Notes: a model not told the origin generated them from the sequence alone. Counted from the stretch's first letter, positions 25,079 to 34,353 are shown. The stretch: 64,000 nt of DNA from Syntrophaceae bacterium UBA7520 (GCA_002478265.1 DLNC01000015.1:38546-102545), one strand, 5' to 3'. Numbers and translations are program-made.

Positions 25079-26470
25079 TTACCTGCGCAGATATTTAAAA
25101 CTTGGGCCTGGCCTGCCGACAAAGCAGGAGCGGTTGAAGTCGTATTTTTTGATAATGGCCAGCGCCTGCCGGGCTTCAGATTCCTTATTGCCAAAGCTGA
25201 ACATCCAATGGCTGCCATCGACAATTTTCCAGTCGCCGTTAATGAGTTTTACTTCCGTTGTTGCCGGATTAAAACTGATGCAATCTTCGCCGGGGAAACT
25301 GCCGGTGGGCGCATTTGAATTAACTAGCATATACTGGAAAGACGGGTCCGGGCGTCCGACAAAGCATGACTGGTTCATGCGGTAGTGTTTTATTATTCTC
25401 AACGCTTTGTTGGTTTCCTCTTTTTTATCGCCAAAGCTGAACATCCAATGGCTGCCATCGACAATTTTCCAGTCGCCATTGATAAATTTTCCATCCGTTG
25501 TCGCCGGATTGAAGGAAATGCAGTCTTCGCGCACGTCTGCCTGAGGCTGCGGCAGAGGCTGGGGTAGCGGTTGTGGTTGAGACTGCGGTTCGGGTCTCGG
25601 AAGAGGACGCGGCAAAGGCATTGGACGCAGCGGCGGTCTTTCCGTCTGCTGGCATATGCCTCTGGGATCGACATTTATTATATTAGATGAATCGTTGTTA
25701 TCCTCTCTTTGCTCGTCAACCAGATTCAATGGGTCGGCGATGGCTTTGAAAGGATGCGGCGCGGCGCCTGTAATATGATCCGGGTCACCCTTCAGATAGT
25801 AAACAGGAATTGTGGCTGTGTGAGTGCCGCCGGGCGGAATAGCGGGCAGTGGCACGCCATTTCCCCAGCCATTGCCGTGCTGGTCCATGGCCTGAACAAG
25901 CGCCTTGCCGGGAAGGGAAGGCGATGCGGCAGAGCCGATATTGGCGATGGTTACCTGAAAGCTAAATATAACATTGTTCGGTTCACATTTTCCCCAGTCA
26001 CTCAGGCCAAAAGATCTGATGACCAGATCGGGTTTTTGCTGTGCGGCGGCCTGGCAGCTAACCGAGAAATTTGCCTTATTTGATTCCAGATCCTGAGGAT
26101 AAACAACTTTGATGGCTTGCCAGCCAGTATAGGAAGGCAAGCCCGGTCCGCCCAATTGCCAGGTGGTGCGCACGGGCTGGGCGCCGTCTCTGTTAAAAGT
26201 TAATGTCTGCACCGGGGCGGAAGCGCCGTCGCTGCGTATGAACTTATATTGAAGTCTCAAGGGCGGTCGGGTAAGATTTCGAACGGAAATAAATCCTTCA
26301 AATTCAATTTTTGCCGGGCAGGAGCCGGAATATGAAGGCGGTACTGCTTTTAATTGCGCGGAGATGAGTGGTTGGGCTTTTGCTTGTAAAATGCCGCCAA
26401 ACAAAAACAGACACCCGATAAATAATATGAAACCCGTTGCGGCTACCTTTTTCATGATTGCCTTTTTCAT
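25079..26470 (-). CDS. Secreted CARDB-like protein with two tandem C-terminal modules
   Basis: A 463-residue exported protein. Signal peptide to about A32 (LQAKA|Q). An N-terminal beta-domain (33-140, SCPAKIEFEGFI) is followed by a CARDB-like adhesion domain (about 150-270: PDLVIRSFGLSDWGKCEP, VTIANIGSAASP, DEQREDNNDSSNIINV). A Pro/Gln/Arg-rich linker (about 280-318) leads to two ~67-residue modules that share EDCISFNPATT, NGDWKIVDGSHWMFSFG and SCFVGRP with two Cys each. At DNA level 48 bases of the modules are identical (25190-25237 and 25430-25477), so the duplication is recent or being homogenised. The modules probably bind an extracellular partner. Confidence 0.75.
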   Translation of the reverse strand: MKKAIMKKVAATGFILFIGCLFLFGGILQAKAQPLISAQLKAVPPSYSGSCPAKIEFEGFISVRNLTRPPLRLQYKFIRSDGASAPVQTLTFNRDGAQPVRTTWQLGGPGLPSYTGWQAIKVVYPQDLESNKANFSVSCQAAAQQKPDLVIRSFGLSDWGKCEPNNVIFSFQVTIANIGSAASPSLPGKALVQAMDQHGNGWGNGVPLPAIPPGGTHTATIPVYYLKGDPDHITGAAPHPFKAIADPLNLVDEQREDNNDSSNIINVDPRGICQQTERPPLRPMPLPRPLPRPEPQSQPQPLPQPLPQPQADVREDCISFNPATTDGKFINGDWKIVDGSHWMFSFGDKKEETNKALRIIKHYRMNQSCFVGRPDPSFQYMLVNSNAPTGSFPGEDCISFNPATTEVKLINGDWKIVDGSHWMFSFGNKESEARQALAIIKKYDFNRSCFVGRPGPSFKYLRR

Positions 26471-26859
26471 AACTTTTCTCCTGTTCTGTTTTTTGTTTTT
26501 TTGATGTTTTTTGATTTTCTCTTGTTGCGCGCCGGTAATTGCCGCCGATCACCTCCTTTTTTAATAGAATAATAAGATGGCGATTTCTCCGGGATATTTA
26601 TAGCACCATTTTATATCACAAAAAACACTTATTTTTAGCGGCTATTAACTTGATATTATTGGGTAAAATATAAATAAATTTTTGCAGTTATGCTATTGAA
26701 AACCAACGCGGTTCATAAATATCCGAACTTGCAACTTTATTATAATTAATATTTTTTGTAGTGTAATTTATCTTAAATTTGTTCTATAGTAGCTGCGTAA
26801 AAAAATTGTAAAAAACGTTTTCAAAATATTATATCGGCCGGAAAGGAGCTTAGCATAAT
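26471..26859. other. AT-rich divergent intergenic region
   Basis: It contains the leader of the CARDB gene on the minus strand, a very strong but apparently unused Shine-Dalgarno-like AGGAGGTGATC (complement of about 26537-26549) and, on the plus side, the leader of the small membrane protein gene with AAGGAGC near 26843. No gene or RNA is recognised, and I could not choose a convincing promoter in such AT-rich sequence. Confidence 0.4.
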
Positions 26860-27045
26860 ATGGACAGCGATTTTTGGGTACATCTGATTGCGTTGATTGT
26901 CGGAATAGTTATTATTTTGATCATTACCAGAAAATACCGGAAATTCAGTCTGGTAGAAACGGCGGGCATGATTATCCTTTACGCCGCGCTCGTATTGCTA
27001 TTTACATCGCCGATTATCAACTTGGTGAAAAAATTCATTGAATGA
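26860..27045 (+). CDS. Small membrane protein coupled to uvrC, paralogue of the 11438 protein
   Basis: A 61-residue protein with two hydrophobic helices (about 7-23 and 34-52) around a basic turn TRKYRKFSLVE. The second half LYAALVLLFTSPIINLVKKFIE lines up with the C-terminal half of the 91-residue protein at 11438-11713, but here there is no cleavable signal. AAGGAGC lies upstream of the ATG. The stop overlaps the uvrC start by four bases (ATGA), so both are translated from one message. No function known; the coupling may be only for expression. Confidence 0.7.
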   Translation: MDSDFWVHLIALIVGIVIILIITRKYRKFSLVETAGMIILYAALVLLFTSPIINLVKKFIE

Positions 27046-28862
27046 AGAAAGAAGTTGCATCTGTTCCACGCTTGCCCGGCGTGTATATGATGAAAGACGC
27101 GCAGGGCAAGGTCATTTATATTGGTAAAGCCAATAATTTAAAAACTCGCATAAATTCTTATTATACCGGTAAAGATACGCGCCCGATGGCTCCTTTTCTG
27201 ATGGCGCGGACGAAAAACGTCGAATTTATTGCCACCTCAACCCCAAAAGAAGCACTGATTCTTGAAAACAATCTGATAAAAAAACATCATCCCCGCTATA
27301 ACGTGGTGCTGCGCGATGATAAAACCTACTACCACCTCTGTCTGGATCCCACCGAAAAATATCCGCGCTTGCAACTGGCGCGTAAAAAGCTGAATAATAG
27401 AGCTATGTATTTTGGTCCATATCCATCGGGATTGTCGGCCAAAGAAACGCTCCGCTTCGTGCAGCAAATATTTCCCTTGCGTTCCTGCCGCGACAGGGAC
27501 TTTAAATTAAGGCCGCGTCCCTGCCTGGAATATCAGATCGGCCGCTGTCTGGCACCTTGCCGGCAATTTATTGATGAAGAAAATTACAGGCAATTAGTTG
27601 AAGGCGCCGTCGCTTTTTTGCGGGGGCGACGCAAGAAACTGCTTAGTGATCTGACTAAACAGATGGAAGATGCGTCGCAATCTTTAAGATATGAAGAGGC
27701 GGCACGCTTGCGCGATCGTATAGTCGCTTTACGGCACGTGTTGGAAAAGCAACATGTAGATTTAACCGATCGGCGCGAACTGGATGTCGTGGGTGTTTAC
27801 GCCGCCGCGGATGTTTATACGCTGTGTCTTTTATTTGTTCGCGACGGCAAAATGCTTGGTTCAAAATCATTCACACCGGTAAAAACAAGAGCCGATTTGC
27901 CCGAAATCGTGTCATCGGTACTGCAACAATATTATATGGAGGCGGATTTGCCGGATGAAATCATCGTGCCCTGCGAGCTTCCTGATGAAATTGTTTTTCG
28001 CGAATGGCTATCCGAAAAAAAAGGCAAAAAAATAAAAATTACAGCCGCCCGGAAGGGTGCGAAAAAGGCTCTCCTTGATATGGCATGTGCCAATGCCCGA
28101 GAAATAGACGCCGCATCGCGGGATAAAGATGAACAAAAAAAAGCCGTATTGGAACTGTTGCAAGAAAAGCTAGGCCTCAGTAATCTGCCGCGAAGAATAG
28201 AATGCTTCGATATCTCCGATATTGGTGGCAAAAACGCAGTGGGTTCTATGGTGGTTTTTAGCAATGGAGAGCCAGACAGAGCAGCTTACCGGCGTTTCCG
28301 CATCAGAAATATGGATCAACTGGATGACTACTCTATGATGCGGGAAGTGTTGAGCCGGCGGTTTAACGTTCCTGATACAGTTCCCGATTTACTGGTAGTA
28401 GATGGAGGAAAGGGACAGCTTAATATCGCTCTCGCTGTGCTGAATGAATTGAAAATACAAACAGACGTCATCGGTTTGGCAAAGGAGGAGCGCAAAACAT
28501 TTTCCACGAAGGGCGTGATGAAAAAGAAAGAAAGCCTTAAGCGGGACCGTGTTTATCTGCGGGGAAGAAAAGATGCCCTCATGCTCAACTCATCGCCTGC
28601 CGCGTTAACTCTTCTGCAGAGGATACGCGATGAAGCGCATCGCTTCGCCCTGCATTATCATCGAAAATTAAGGCAGAAGGATAATTTGAAATCTGTGTTG
28701 GATGAAATACCGGACATAGGCGAGCGGCGGAAAAAAATATTGCTAGAGCGTTTTGGTTCCGCAAAAAAGATAAAGGAAGCATCGTTAAACGATTTGCAAA
28801 ATGTACCAGGAATAGGTAAAGGTCTGGCAACAAAAATTTATCAGGCATTATCGAATGACTAA
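27042..28862 (+). CDS. uvrC: UvrABC excinuclease subunit C
   Basis: A 606-residue endonuclease making both cuts of nucleotide-excision repair. N-terminal GIY-YIG domain (GVYMMKD, VIYIGKANNLKTR), the cysteine-containing block PLRSCRDRDF with PCLEYQIGRCLAPC, a UVR helix pair (about 200-235, YEEAARLRDRI) for UvrB contact, the RNase-H-like nuclease domain (ECFDISDIGGKNAVGSMVVF, DLLVVDGGKGQLN) and a C-terminal double helix-hairpin-helix (LDEIPDIGERRKK, NVPGIGKGLA). Length is normal. It starts inside the end of the small membrane protein gene and is followed by mntP and ogt in the same direction. Confidence 0.97.
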   Translation: MKKEVASVPRLPGVYMMKDAQGKVIYIGKANNLKTRINSYYTGKDTRPMAPFLMARTKNVEFIATSTPKEALILENNLIKKHHPRYNVVLRDDKTYYHLCLDPTEKYPRLQLARKKLNNRAMYFGPYPSGLSAKETLRFVQQIFPLRSCRDRDFKLRPRPCLEYQIGRCLAPCRQFIDEENYRQLVEGAVAFLRGRRKKLLSDLTKQMEDASQSLRYEEAARLRDRIVALRHVLEKQHVDLTDRRELDVVGVYAAADVYTLCLLFVRDGKMLGSKSFTPVKTRADLPEIVSSVLQQYYMEADLPDEIIVPCELPDEIVFREWLSEKKGKKIKITAARKGAKKALLDMACANAREIDAASRDKDEQKKAVLELLQEKLGLSNLPRRIECFDISDIGGKNAVGSMVVFSNGEPDRAAYRRFRIRNMDQLDDYSMMREVLSRRFNVPDTVPDLLVVDGGKGQLNIALAVLNELKIQTDVIGLAKEERKTFSTKGVMKKKESLKRDRVYLRGRKDALMLNSSPAALTLLQRIRDEAHRFALHYHRKLRQKDNLKSVLDEIPDIGERRKKILLERFGSAKKIKEASLNDLQNVPGIGKGLATKIYQALSND

Positions 28863-28959
28863 TATATAAACACGGTATCTGTGATTTATAATCAATTTCT
28901 GTGATTGTTGACGTGGTAATAAACCCGGCATGATAAAGGCAAGTATTTTAAAAGGTAAA

Positions 28960-29523
28960 ATGTTTATGACTTTAACAACTGTTTTCATTATCGCCGTAGC
29001 TTTGGGAGTTGACGCTTTTTCCGTGGCTATCGGTATCGGCGCGGCCAATCATCAAAAGCCATGGTGGCCGCCGGTTTTACGCCTTTCCGCAGCGTTCGGA
29101 TTTTTTCAGTTCATGATGGCCGTCATTGGATGGCTTGCGGGTTCAACAGTGGTCGAGATCATCGAGGCGGTTGATCATTGGGTGGCCTTTGGCCTTTTGG
29201 CGTTAATCGGCGGCAAAATGATATGGGAGGGCATGGAAAAAGAAGAGCATAAGAAGCAAAATGATCAGACCAGGGGATTATCTTTGCTCATCCTGTCTGT
29301 CGCGACCAGTATCGATTCCCTGGCGGTTGGTTTTAGTTTTTCTGTGCTGAAAAATCCCATTATGTTTCCCGCGCTGCTTATCGGCATTGTCTGTTTTTTC
29401 ATGACGGCGATAGGCATGATTTTTGGCAAGGGGCTGGCGCGCATCTTCGGCAGGAAGGTGAACATATTCGGTGGTCTGGTTTTGATTGCCATTGGAATAA
29501 AAATATTAATAGAGCATTTATAA
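28960..29523 (+). CDS. mntP: Manganese efflux pump MntP
   Basis: A ~188-residue inner-membrane protein of six predicted helices that exports Mn2+. It has the duplicated family motif: ALGVDAFSVAIGIGA near the start and SVATSIDSLAVGFSFS in the second half, with the acidic residues of both copies kept, plus a charged loop EKEEHKKQNDQ between. I place the start at the ATG at 28960 (MFMTLTTVF) as the family starts there; in-frame ATGs at 28930 and 28966 are possible. No manganese riboswitch is seen in the short gap after uvrC. Confidence 0.92.
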   Translation: MFMTLTTVFIIAVALGVDAFSVAIGIGAANHQKPWWPPVLRLSAAFGFFQFMMAVIGWLAGSTVVEIIEAVDHWVAFGLLALIGGKMIWEGMEKEEHKKQNDQTRGLSLLILSVATSIDSLAVGFSFSVLKNPIMFPALLIGIVCFFMTAIGMIFGKGLARIFGRKVNIFGGLVLIAIGIKILIEHL

Positions 29524-29556
29524 GGGTTAAGCATTAAGACTCAAAGGGTTGAGGAT

Positions 29557-30066
29557 ATGTATTATCAACTAGTAAAAACAGCGAATAAATGCATCGGTGT
29601 CGTGTGGGATAATGAAGACGAGAAAATAAAATTAAAAAAAATATATTTGCCGAAAGCAAAAAACGAACTCTTGCGGCGGATTAGGAAAGATTTCTCTTTT
29701 GCTGCTGTAAAAGAGGGCAGATTGCGCGAAGGTCTGGATCGGGTTATTGCCGCTATGTATCAGGGCAAAGTTCAGAAAATGCCCATGTTTTTGCTGGACA
29801 TGGAAAAATTGGCGCCATTTACAAAAAAAGTTTTAATCCAGGCCCGTAAGATTCCCCGTGGACACGTTGCGACTTATTCCTCTCTCGCGAAGAAAATAGG
29901 AAACCCCAAAGCCGCGCGGGCGGTAGGAACGGCAATGGCGCGAAATCCCTTTCCTATTGTTGTGCCCTGCCACCGTGTTATCCGCGCGGATGGAACATTA
30001 GGCGGATTTGGCGGTGGTTTAAAGATGAAAAAAATGATGTTGCAGCGGGAAGGCATCAAAATTTGA
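29557..30066 (+). CDS. ogt: Methylated-DNA-protein cysteine methyltransferase
   Basis: A 169-residue suicide repair protein that removes methyl groups from O6-methylguanine. The acceptor cysteine is in IVVPCHRVI, preceded by the DNA-reading helix RGHVATYSSLAKKIG and the arginine-finger helix KAARAVGTAMARNPFP, and followed by GGFGGG. The N-terminal ~80 residues are the usual divergent domain. It is 34 bases after mntP and probably in the uvrC transcript, making a repair cluster. Confidence 0.94.
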   Translation: MYYQLVKTANKCIGVVWDNEDEKIKLKKIYLPKAKNELLRRIRKDFSFAAVKEGRLREGLDRVIAAMYQGKVQKMPMFLLDMEKLAPFTKKVLIQARKIPRGHVATYSSLAKKIGNPKAARAVGTAMARNPFPIVVPCHRVIRADGTLGGFGGGLKMKKMMLQREGIKI

Positions 30067-30400
30067 TATCGTGAATATTAATAAACGGTAATCGACATTG
30101 CTTTCATTATCAGTGGCTAATATAATATTTTGTCAGGAAAGTTTGTCGGATAATTAGCCACTTAAAATAATAATAGCCCGTTCGTCTTAAATCAACGTGA
30201 CTGATGGATATTTAGTAGCCGTCTTAATAAAAATAGTGGATATTTATTATCCATATTAATGGGTCAAAAAATTTGTTTATAGAAATATCCTCTGTTATTA
30301 CAAAAGCTTAAGAAAATAATAAATTTATGGCATAAGCATTGCTCAAAAAGAATGCAGGGCAGGAATAAGTGTCTGAAAAAAACTAAAAGGAGGTTCTCTG
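30067..30400. other. Intergenic region with a hairpin and the DUF3300 promoter
   Basis: Perfect 10-base arms AGTGGCTAAT (30112-30121) and ATTAGCCACT (30153-30162) flank 31 bases, and GGATATTTA words are repeated around 30206-30250. Apart from the sigma-54 promoter at 30328, nothing else is recognised. Confidence 0.5.
30328..30343 (+). promoter_or_regulatory. Sigma-54 (RpoN) -24/-12 promoter
   Basis: TGGCATAAGCATTGCT matches the RpoN consensus TGGCAC-N5-TTGCW, with exactly 10 bases between the invariant GG and GC. It lies 57 bases upstream of the ATG of the DUF3300 gene, the expected distance. An enhancer-binding activator would be needed; none is encoded in the window. Confidence 0.7.
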
Positions 30401-31858
30401 ATGAACAGAAGACTGGCAAAAAAAATTGGTGTTTTTATAATTGTCGCATTATTTATTTTGCCTTCTTTGGCAAAAGCGCAGATTCAAACGCGTTATGAGC
30501 AGACCCCCACATTCAGCCAGGAAGAATTGGCGCAGGTGCTGGCGCCCATCGCTCTATATCCCGACGCGCTGCTTTCACAGATACTGATTGCTGCCTCTTA
30601 TCCCTATGAAGTCGCGGAAGCGGACCGATGGTTGGCGAGAAATCCATACCTCACCGACGAGCAGTTGGACGAAGCTCTGCAGGCGAAAGACTGGGATGTC
30701 AGCGTGCTTTCCCTTTGCTACTATCCGAAAGTTCTCAGCATGATGGCGGAAAATCTCAACTGGACCGCAAGATTGGGCGACGCGTTTGTGTATCAGCAAC
30801 AGGATGTGATGGATACGATACAGGATCTGCGCGCCAGAGCGGCCGCACAGGGCAATTTGAATACGACGGATGAACAAAAAGTAATTGTTGAAGAAAGAAT
30901 AATTCGCATCGAACCTGCTTACTACAATTACCTTTATGTTCCGGTTTATGATCCGTTTGTCGTCTATGGACCATGGTGGTTTCCGGCTTTTCTGCCTTTC
31001 CGTATTTTCTATCCCGGGGTGGTAGTTACCGGACCAAGAATTGTTTTTTCACCGAGGTTATTTGTCAGTTTTGGAGTTATCGGCTGGTCGCATTTTGATT
31101 GGCATTCGCGGCATATCATTATCAGGGATATCGACAGAACAAGAAAATTTAACAGGCATTATCAGGTCTACCACAGACCCCAGGAAAAGATTTACTGGAA
31201 ACCGAATCAGCAAAAAAGAGTTGTTTACGAAAGGCGTAGGCAGGAACAACCGCGTTTTCGCCAGCAACAAAGATCACCCGGCTCGACTCCTTCCGGAGGA
31301 TTCAAAAGAGGCGCGGATGTGGTTGTGCCGCCAAGAAGTAAAGCCGGTGTGCCGGCGGCGCCTCCCGCGGTAAAAAGAGATCAACGACCGGTCGTGACAC
31401 CAAAAGATCCGGGCAGCAGCCCTGCCTCAAAGGCAACCGTGCCCCGCGGGAAAGAAACTCAGCAGGGCCAGCCGCAGCTCAAGCACCAGCCCTCAGGGCA
31501 GCAACCGTCGCCGACGCGGTCATCGCCCAAAGGGCAGGAGATTCAATCTCCGCCGCGTATAAATGAAAAAAAAGGTACGCAAACGCCTCCGCAGGATAGA
31601 ATAATTCAGCCACCGCACGGTAGAGACAACAGCAGGAACAAAGCGGTGCATCCGCCGGCCCAGCAGCAGCCAATTGTGACTCAAGGGGCGAAACAGGAAA
31701 GCGTACAACGCGCCTCGGGCAGCACGGGCCGAGGAGTCTCTGGCACGCCGCGCTCTGCAAATAAAGGTTTTGCGACTAAGGAGGAGCAAAACGCCGAACG
31801 CGGCATGCAACAGAACATGGGTAATGGTAGAATGGGGGGGCGTGACTCCAGAAGATAA
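30401..31858 (+). CDS. Exported DUF3300-domain protein
   Basis: A 485-residue secreted protein. Signal peptide to about residue 26 (LAKAQ). The DUF3300 domain spans about 35-250 and is plain in LAPIALYPDALLSQILIAASYPYEVAEADRW-like text, AKDWDVSVLSLCYYPKVL and VPVYDPFVVYGPWW. The C-terminal ~200 residues are low-complexity, rich in Gln, Pro, Arg, Ser and Gly and probably disordered. Function unknown; DUF3300 proteins are common in proteobacterial envelopes. AAGGAGG precedes the ATG, and a sigma-54 site controls it. The stop lies 3 bases from that of the convergent ferritin-like gene. Confidence 0.85.
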   Translation: MNRRLAKKIGVFIIVALFILPSLAKAQIQTRYEQTPTFSQEELAQVLAPIALYPDALLSQILIAASYPYEVAEADRWLARNPYLTDEQLDEALQAKDWDVSVLSLCYYPKVLSMMAENLNWTARLGDAFVYQQQDVMDTIQDLRARAAAQGNLNTTDEQKVIVEERIIRIEPAYYNYLYVPVYDPFVVYGPWWFPAFLPFRIFYPGVVVTGPRIVFSPRLFVSFGVIGWSHFDWHSRHIIIRDIDRTRKFNRHYQVYHRPQEKIYWKPNQQKRVVYERRRQEQPRFRQQQRSPGSTPSGGFKRGADVVVPPRSKAGVPAAPPAVKRDQRPVVTPKDPGSSPASKATVPRGKETQQGQPQLKHQPSGQQPSPTRSSPKGQEIQSPPRINEKKGTQTPPQDRIIQPPHGRDNSRNKAVHPPAQQQPIVTQGAKQESVQRASGSTGRGVSGTPRSANKGFATKEEQNAERGMQQNMGNGRMGGRDSRR

Positions 31859-31861
31859 TTT

Positions 31862-32329
31862 TTAAAGCACAGCTTTTGCGTCGCGCAGAGCCTGTTTTAC
31901 TTTTTTTGCGTGCTCTATTGTTTCGCGTTTTATCTGTGATAGAAGAAAGGCGATGTTCTGGTCGTTTGTGCTGAAATACTCATAGAATTTATTTTCAATG
32001 ATGGAATCTTCGAGGTTCAAACTGTAAGCCAACGCGTTAATTATGTTTAATTCGTTGGCTTTAGTTTTTTTATAAGTTGATTCTATCCCGTCGGTAATAA
32101 ATTTGATGGTAAGAGTTTTTATTTTATTTTCATCCAGATAAACTATCTTTTGCCTGCTATAAGCCGATAATTTTTTGATATATACGGCATGTTGGACTTC
32201 TTCTTTACTTAACTCTTCCCAAAAATACCGGTGAGCCGGAAATTTTTCCGCAAAAAGTTTGTATAAATTGGCGATGTCTGTTTCCAGTTTTTCCAGGAGT
32301 TCGAGAAATATATTGGCAAAATCGTTCAT
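31862..32329 (-). CDS. Ferritin-like (rubrerythrin-type) four-helix protein
   Basis: A 155-residue all-helical protein. Acidic/His metal-site motifs at helix positions are EELSKEEVQHAVYI (ExxH), NLEDSIIENKFYEYF and ETIEHAKKV, as in the diiron ferritin-like superfamily. It lacks the rubredoxin tail of true rubrerythrin. A role in oxygen or peroxide handling or metal binding is likely by family but unproven. It follows the M48 protease gene 17 bases downstream and may share its message. Confidence 0.75.
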   Translation of the reverse strand: MNDFANIFLELLEKLETDIANLYKLFAEKFPAHRYFWEELSKEEVQHAVYIKKLSAYSRQKIVYLDENKIKTLTIKFITDGIESTYKKTKANELNIINALAYSLNLEDSIIENKFYEYFSTNDQNIAFLLSQIKRETIEHAKKVKQALRDAKAVL

Positions 32330-32346
32330 AGGGTAACCGCTCTTAT

Positions 32347-34320
32347 TTAAGGCAAAAATGGCGGCAGCGGGCAGCCCAACGCCAGAGAAACAACACGCAG
32401 AAGATCTGATTCGGAGACTGTAACTTCGCGGTCAAAAAAGGCGCAGTGCGCGCACGCGTCAACGATCGATTGTTTTATCCGGAAAGAAGAAGCGGAAAGC
32501 TTATCCAGACAGCGGCCGACATCGGTAAAAGAAATATTTTCATTATATTGATAATTATTTATATTTTCGGCTATTTCCGGTATCCGCGCAAGGCCGGCGC
32601 TAAGCGCCTGCTTTGCTTTTTGCGGATCAGCGGTATTTCCCGCCCAGGCCAGGACATTTAGTAACGTATAAATGTCGGCGGCGACCTGCGCGTAGGAAAA
32701 GAAAGATATTTTGCTGGAGACGTTTTCTTTTTCCGTTAGTAATTTGTTAAGCAGCCAGCGCACGGTAAATTCGAAAAGAGTCAGTTGGTTATCCGCCCTG
32801 ATCAGTAAATCAATAATTCTCAGAAAATCTCTTTTTCCAGCGCTGGAAAGCGTGAGAAGGGAAGGCGTGGCCAGCTCCACCAGCGGCAGACGGACATCCG
32901 GACCTAACTCGGCGAGCTTCGCGCAAATGGAGGCAACTTCATTAATTATATTTTCCGGAACAAGCGCCTTTCGCAACACATCAATTTTTGCCTCGCGAAA
33001 ATTGTTCTCACAGCCGACAAAAAGCGCATAAATCACACAGGCGGCGCTTTGTGATACGTTTAAATCATGTTTCAGATCTTCCGGGATCAAAGCGAGGATG
33101 GATTTGCCGCGATCGATATGCGATTCGGAGAAACTGCCGACGAGCTCGGTGACATTTTCCGGCCGGGCATCGACTAGATAGTCGGAGTAATAATCAGCAC
33201 CTTTTTTATATGCTTTGTATTCGGCAATGTATCTTGATGCCGCCTTGGAAATTTCCGGGGGAACGCCTATATGGGGATATTTCCCGTCAAAGGACGGGTC
33301 AAGAAGTCTAATGCGCTTGTCCAGAGGCGGATGGGTGGCAAGCATCCGGGGGAAAAGAAAATCCAGGCTGCTTTCGGAAATAAACAAATGAGACGCCTGT
33401 CTGACCGTGGCTGATTGAATAAGAGAACCATAGGCGTAGCCGCCAATTTTCTTTAGGGCGTTGGCCAGCCCTAGGGAATTACGCGTAAATTGCACGGCAG
33501 AGGCATCCGCAAGCATCTCTTTTTGCCGTGAAACGGCGCATTGAATGAGGCGTCCCATGAAAGAGCCGGCATAACCGACTATGGCTAGGATAATACCCGC
33601 GGAAAGGACGACAATGCTGGTTCGCGTCAGGCGATGATGTTCAAGTATTTCACCGCCAATGATGCCGATAACAAGGATACCGTAAAGAATGCCGATAAGC
33701 TGAGTGTTGAGGCGCGCGTCGCCGTTTAAAATATGACTGAATTCATGAGCGACTACGCCCTGCAACTCATCGCGGTCGAGATGGTCGAGCATGCCGCGTG
33801 TGACGGCTATGGCGGAATCATGAAGCGTCAGTCCGGCGGCAAAAGCATTTATTCCTTTCTCATTATCCAGGATGTAAGCTGGTGGAACAGGCACGCCGGA
33901 GGAAATGGCCATTTCTTCAATGACATTTAGCAATCTTCTTTCCAGGGAGTCTGAGCTTCCTTTGGGAACCAATCTGCCGCCCAGCATTTCCGCGATCGCG
34001 CCGCCGCCTTTTTGCAGCTGATTCATTTTTATCAGACTGGCCACGGAAATAAAAAGAGTTACGAGGCACGCGACGAGAAAAAATAATTGTGGTTCAAAGA
34101 AAGGGAAATCTTTCATCTTTTGCGCGTAATAAGCGGAAGTTTCCCAGTTGGTGTGATAAACGCTGCTGGAAAGGTAGATATAATAAATCAGGCGCAACGC
34201 GAAATAAATGGCGACAATAATAATCGTGACCGCCAAAATAAAAAGCATGACAAGCTTGCGGATATTACTGCGTGCGCGATCTTGCCTGTAGAAAAAATTC
34301 GTCGGTCTGTTTTCGGCCAT
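32347..34320 (-). CDS. M48-family membrane zinc metalloprotease with long C-terminal extension
   Basis: A 657-residue integral-membrane protease. Two N-terminal helices (about 20-43 and 73-92) precede the catalytic VVAHEFSHILNGD helix; two more helices follow, and QKEMLADASAVQF supplies the third zinc ligand. This is the HtpX/Ste24-like M48B layout. The last ~340 residues form a helical extension of unknown role. M48 proteases degrade misfolded membrane proteins. LemA lies directly upstream in the same direction, a pairing seen in many bacteria. Confidence 0.88.
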   Translation of the reverse strand: MAENRPTNFFYRQDRARSNIRKLVMLFILAVTIIIVAIYFALRLIYYIYLSSSVYHTNWETSAYYAQKMKDFPFFEPQLFFLVACLVTLFISVASLIKMNQLQKGGGAIAEMLGGRLVPKGSSDSLERRLLNVIEEMAISSGVPVPPAYILDNEKGINAFAAGLTLHDSAIAVTRGMLDHLDRDELQGVVAHEFSHILNGDARLNTQLIGILYGILVIGIIGGEILEHHRLTRTSIVVLSAGIILAIVGYAGSFMGRLIQCAVSRQKEMLADASAVQFTRNSLGLANALKKIGGYAYGSLIQSATVRQASHLFISESSLDFLFPRMLATHPPLDKRIRLLDPSFDGKYPHIGVPPEISKAASRYIAEYKAYKKGADYYSDYLVDARPENVTELVGSFSESHIDRGKSILALIPEDLKHDLNVSQSAACVIYALFVGCENNFREAKIDVLRKALVPENIINEVASICAKLAELGPDVRLPLVELATPSLLTLSSAGKRDFLRIIDLLIRADNQLTLFEFTVRWLLNKLLTEKENVSSKISFFSYAQVAADIYTLLNVLAWAGNTADPQKAKQALSAGLARIPEIAENINNYQYNENISFTDVGRCLDKLSASSFRIKQSIVDACAHCAFFDREVTVSESDLLRVVSLALGCPLPPFLP

Positions 34321-34353
34321 GGGAAGGTAGGCAATCTATGCTGCGGCGTTAAA

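Noticed and set aside
26304..26552. Minus-strand frame with a very strong AGGAGGTGATC site before the CARDB gene
   Set aside because: The GTG lies inside the Shine-Dalgarno-like sequence itself and the frame then overlaps the CARDB signal peptide. The match to the 16S 3' tail complement is striking but there is no usable start.
28863..28959. Possible manganese riboswitch before mntP
   Set aside because: The gap is under 100 bases and I see none of the conserved yybP-ykoY paired elements.
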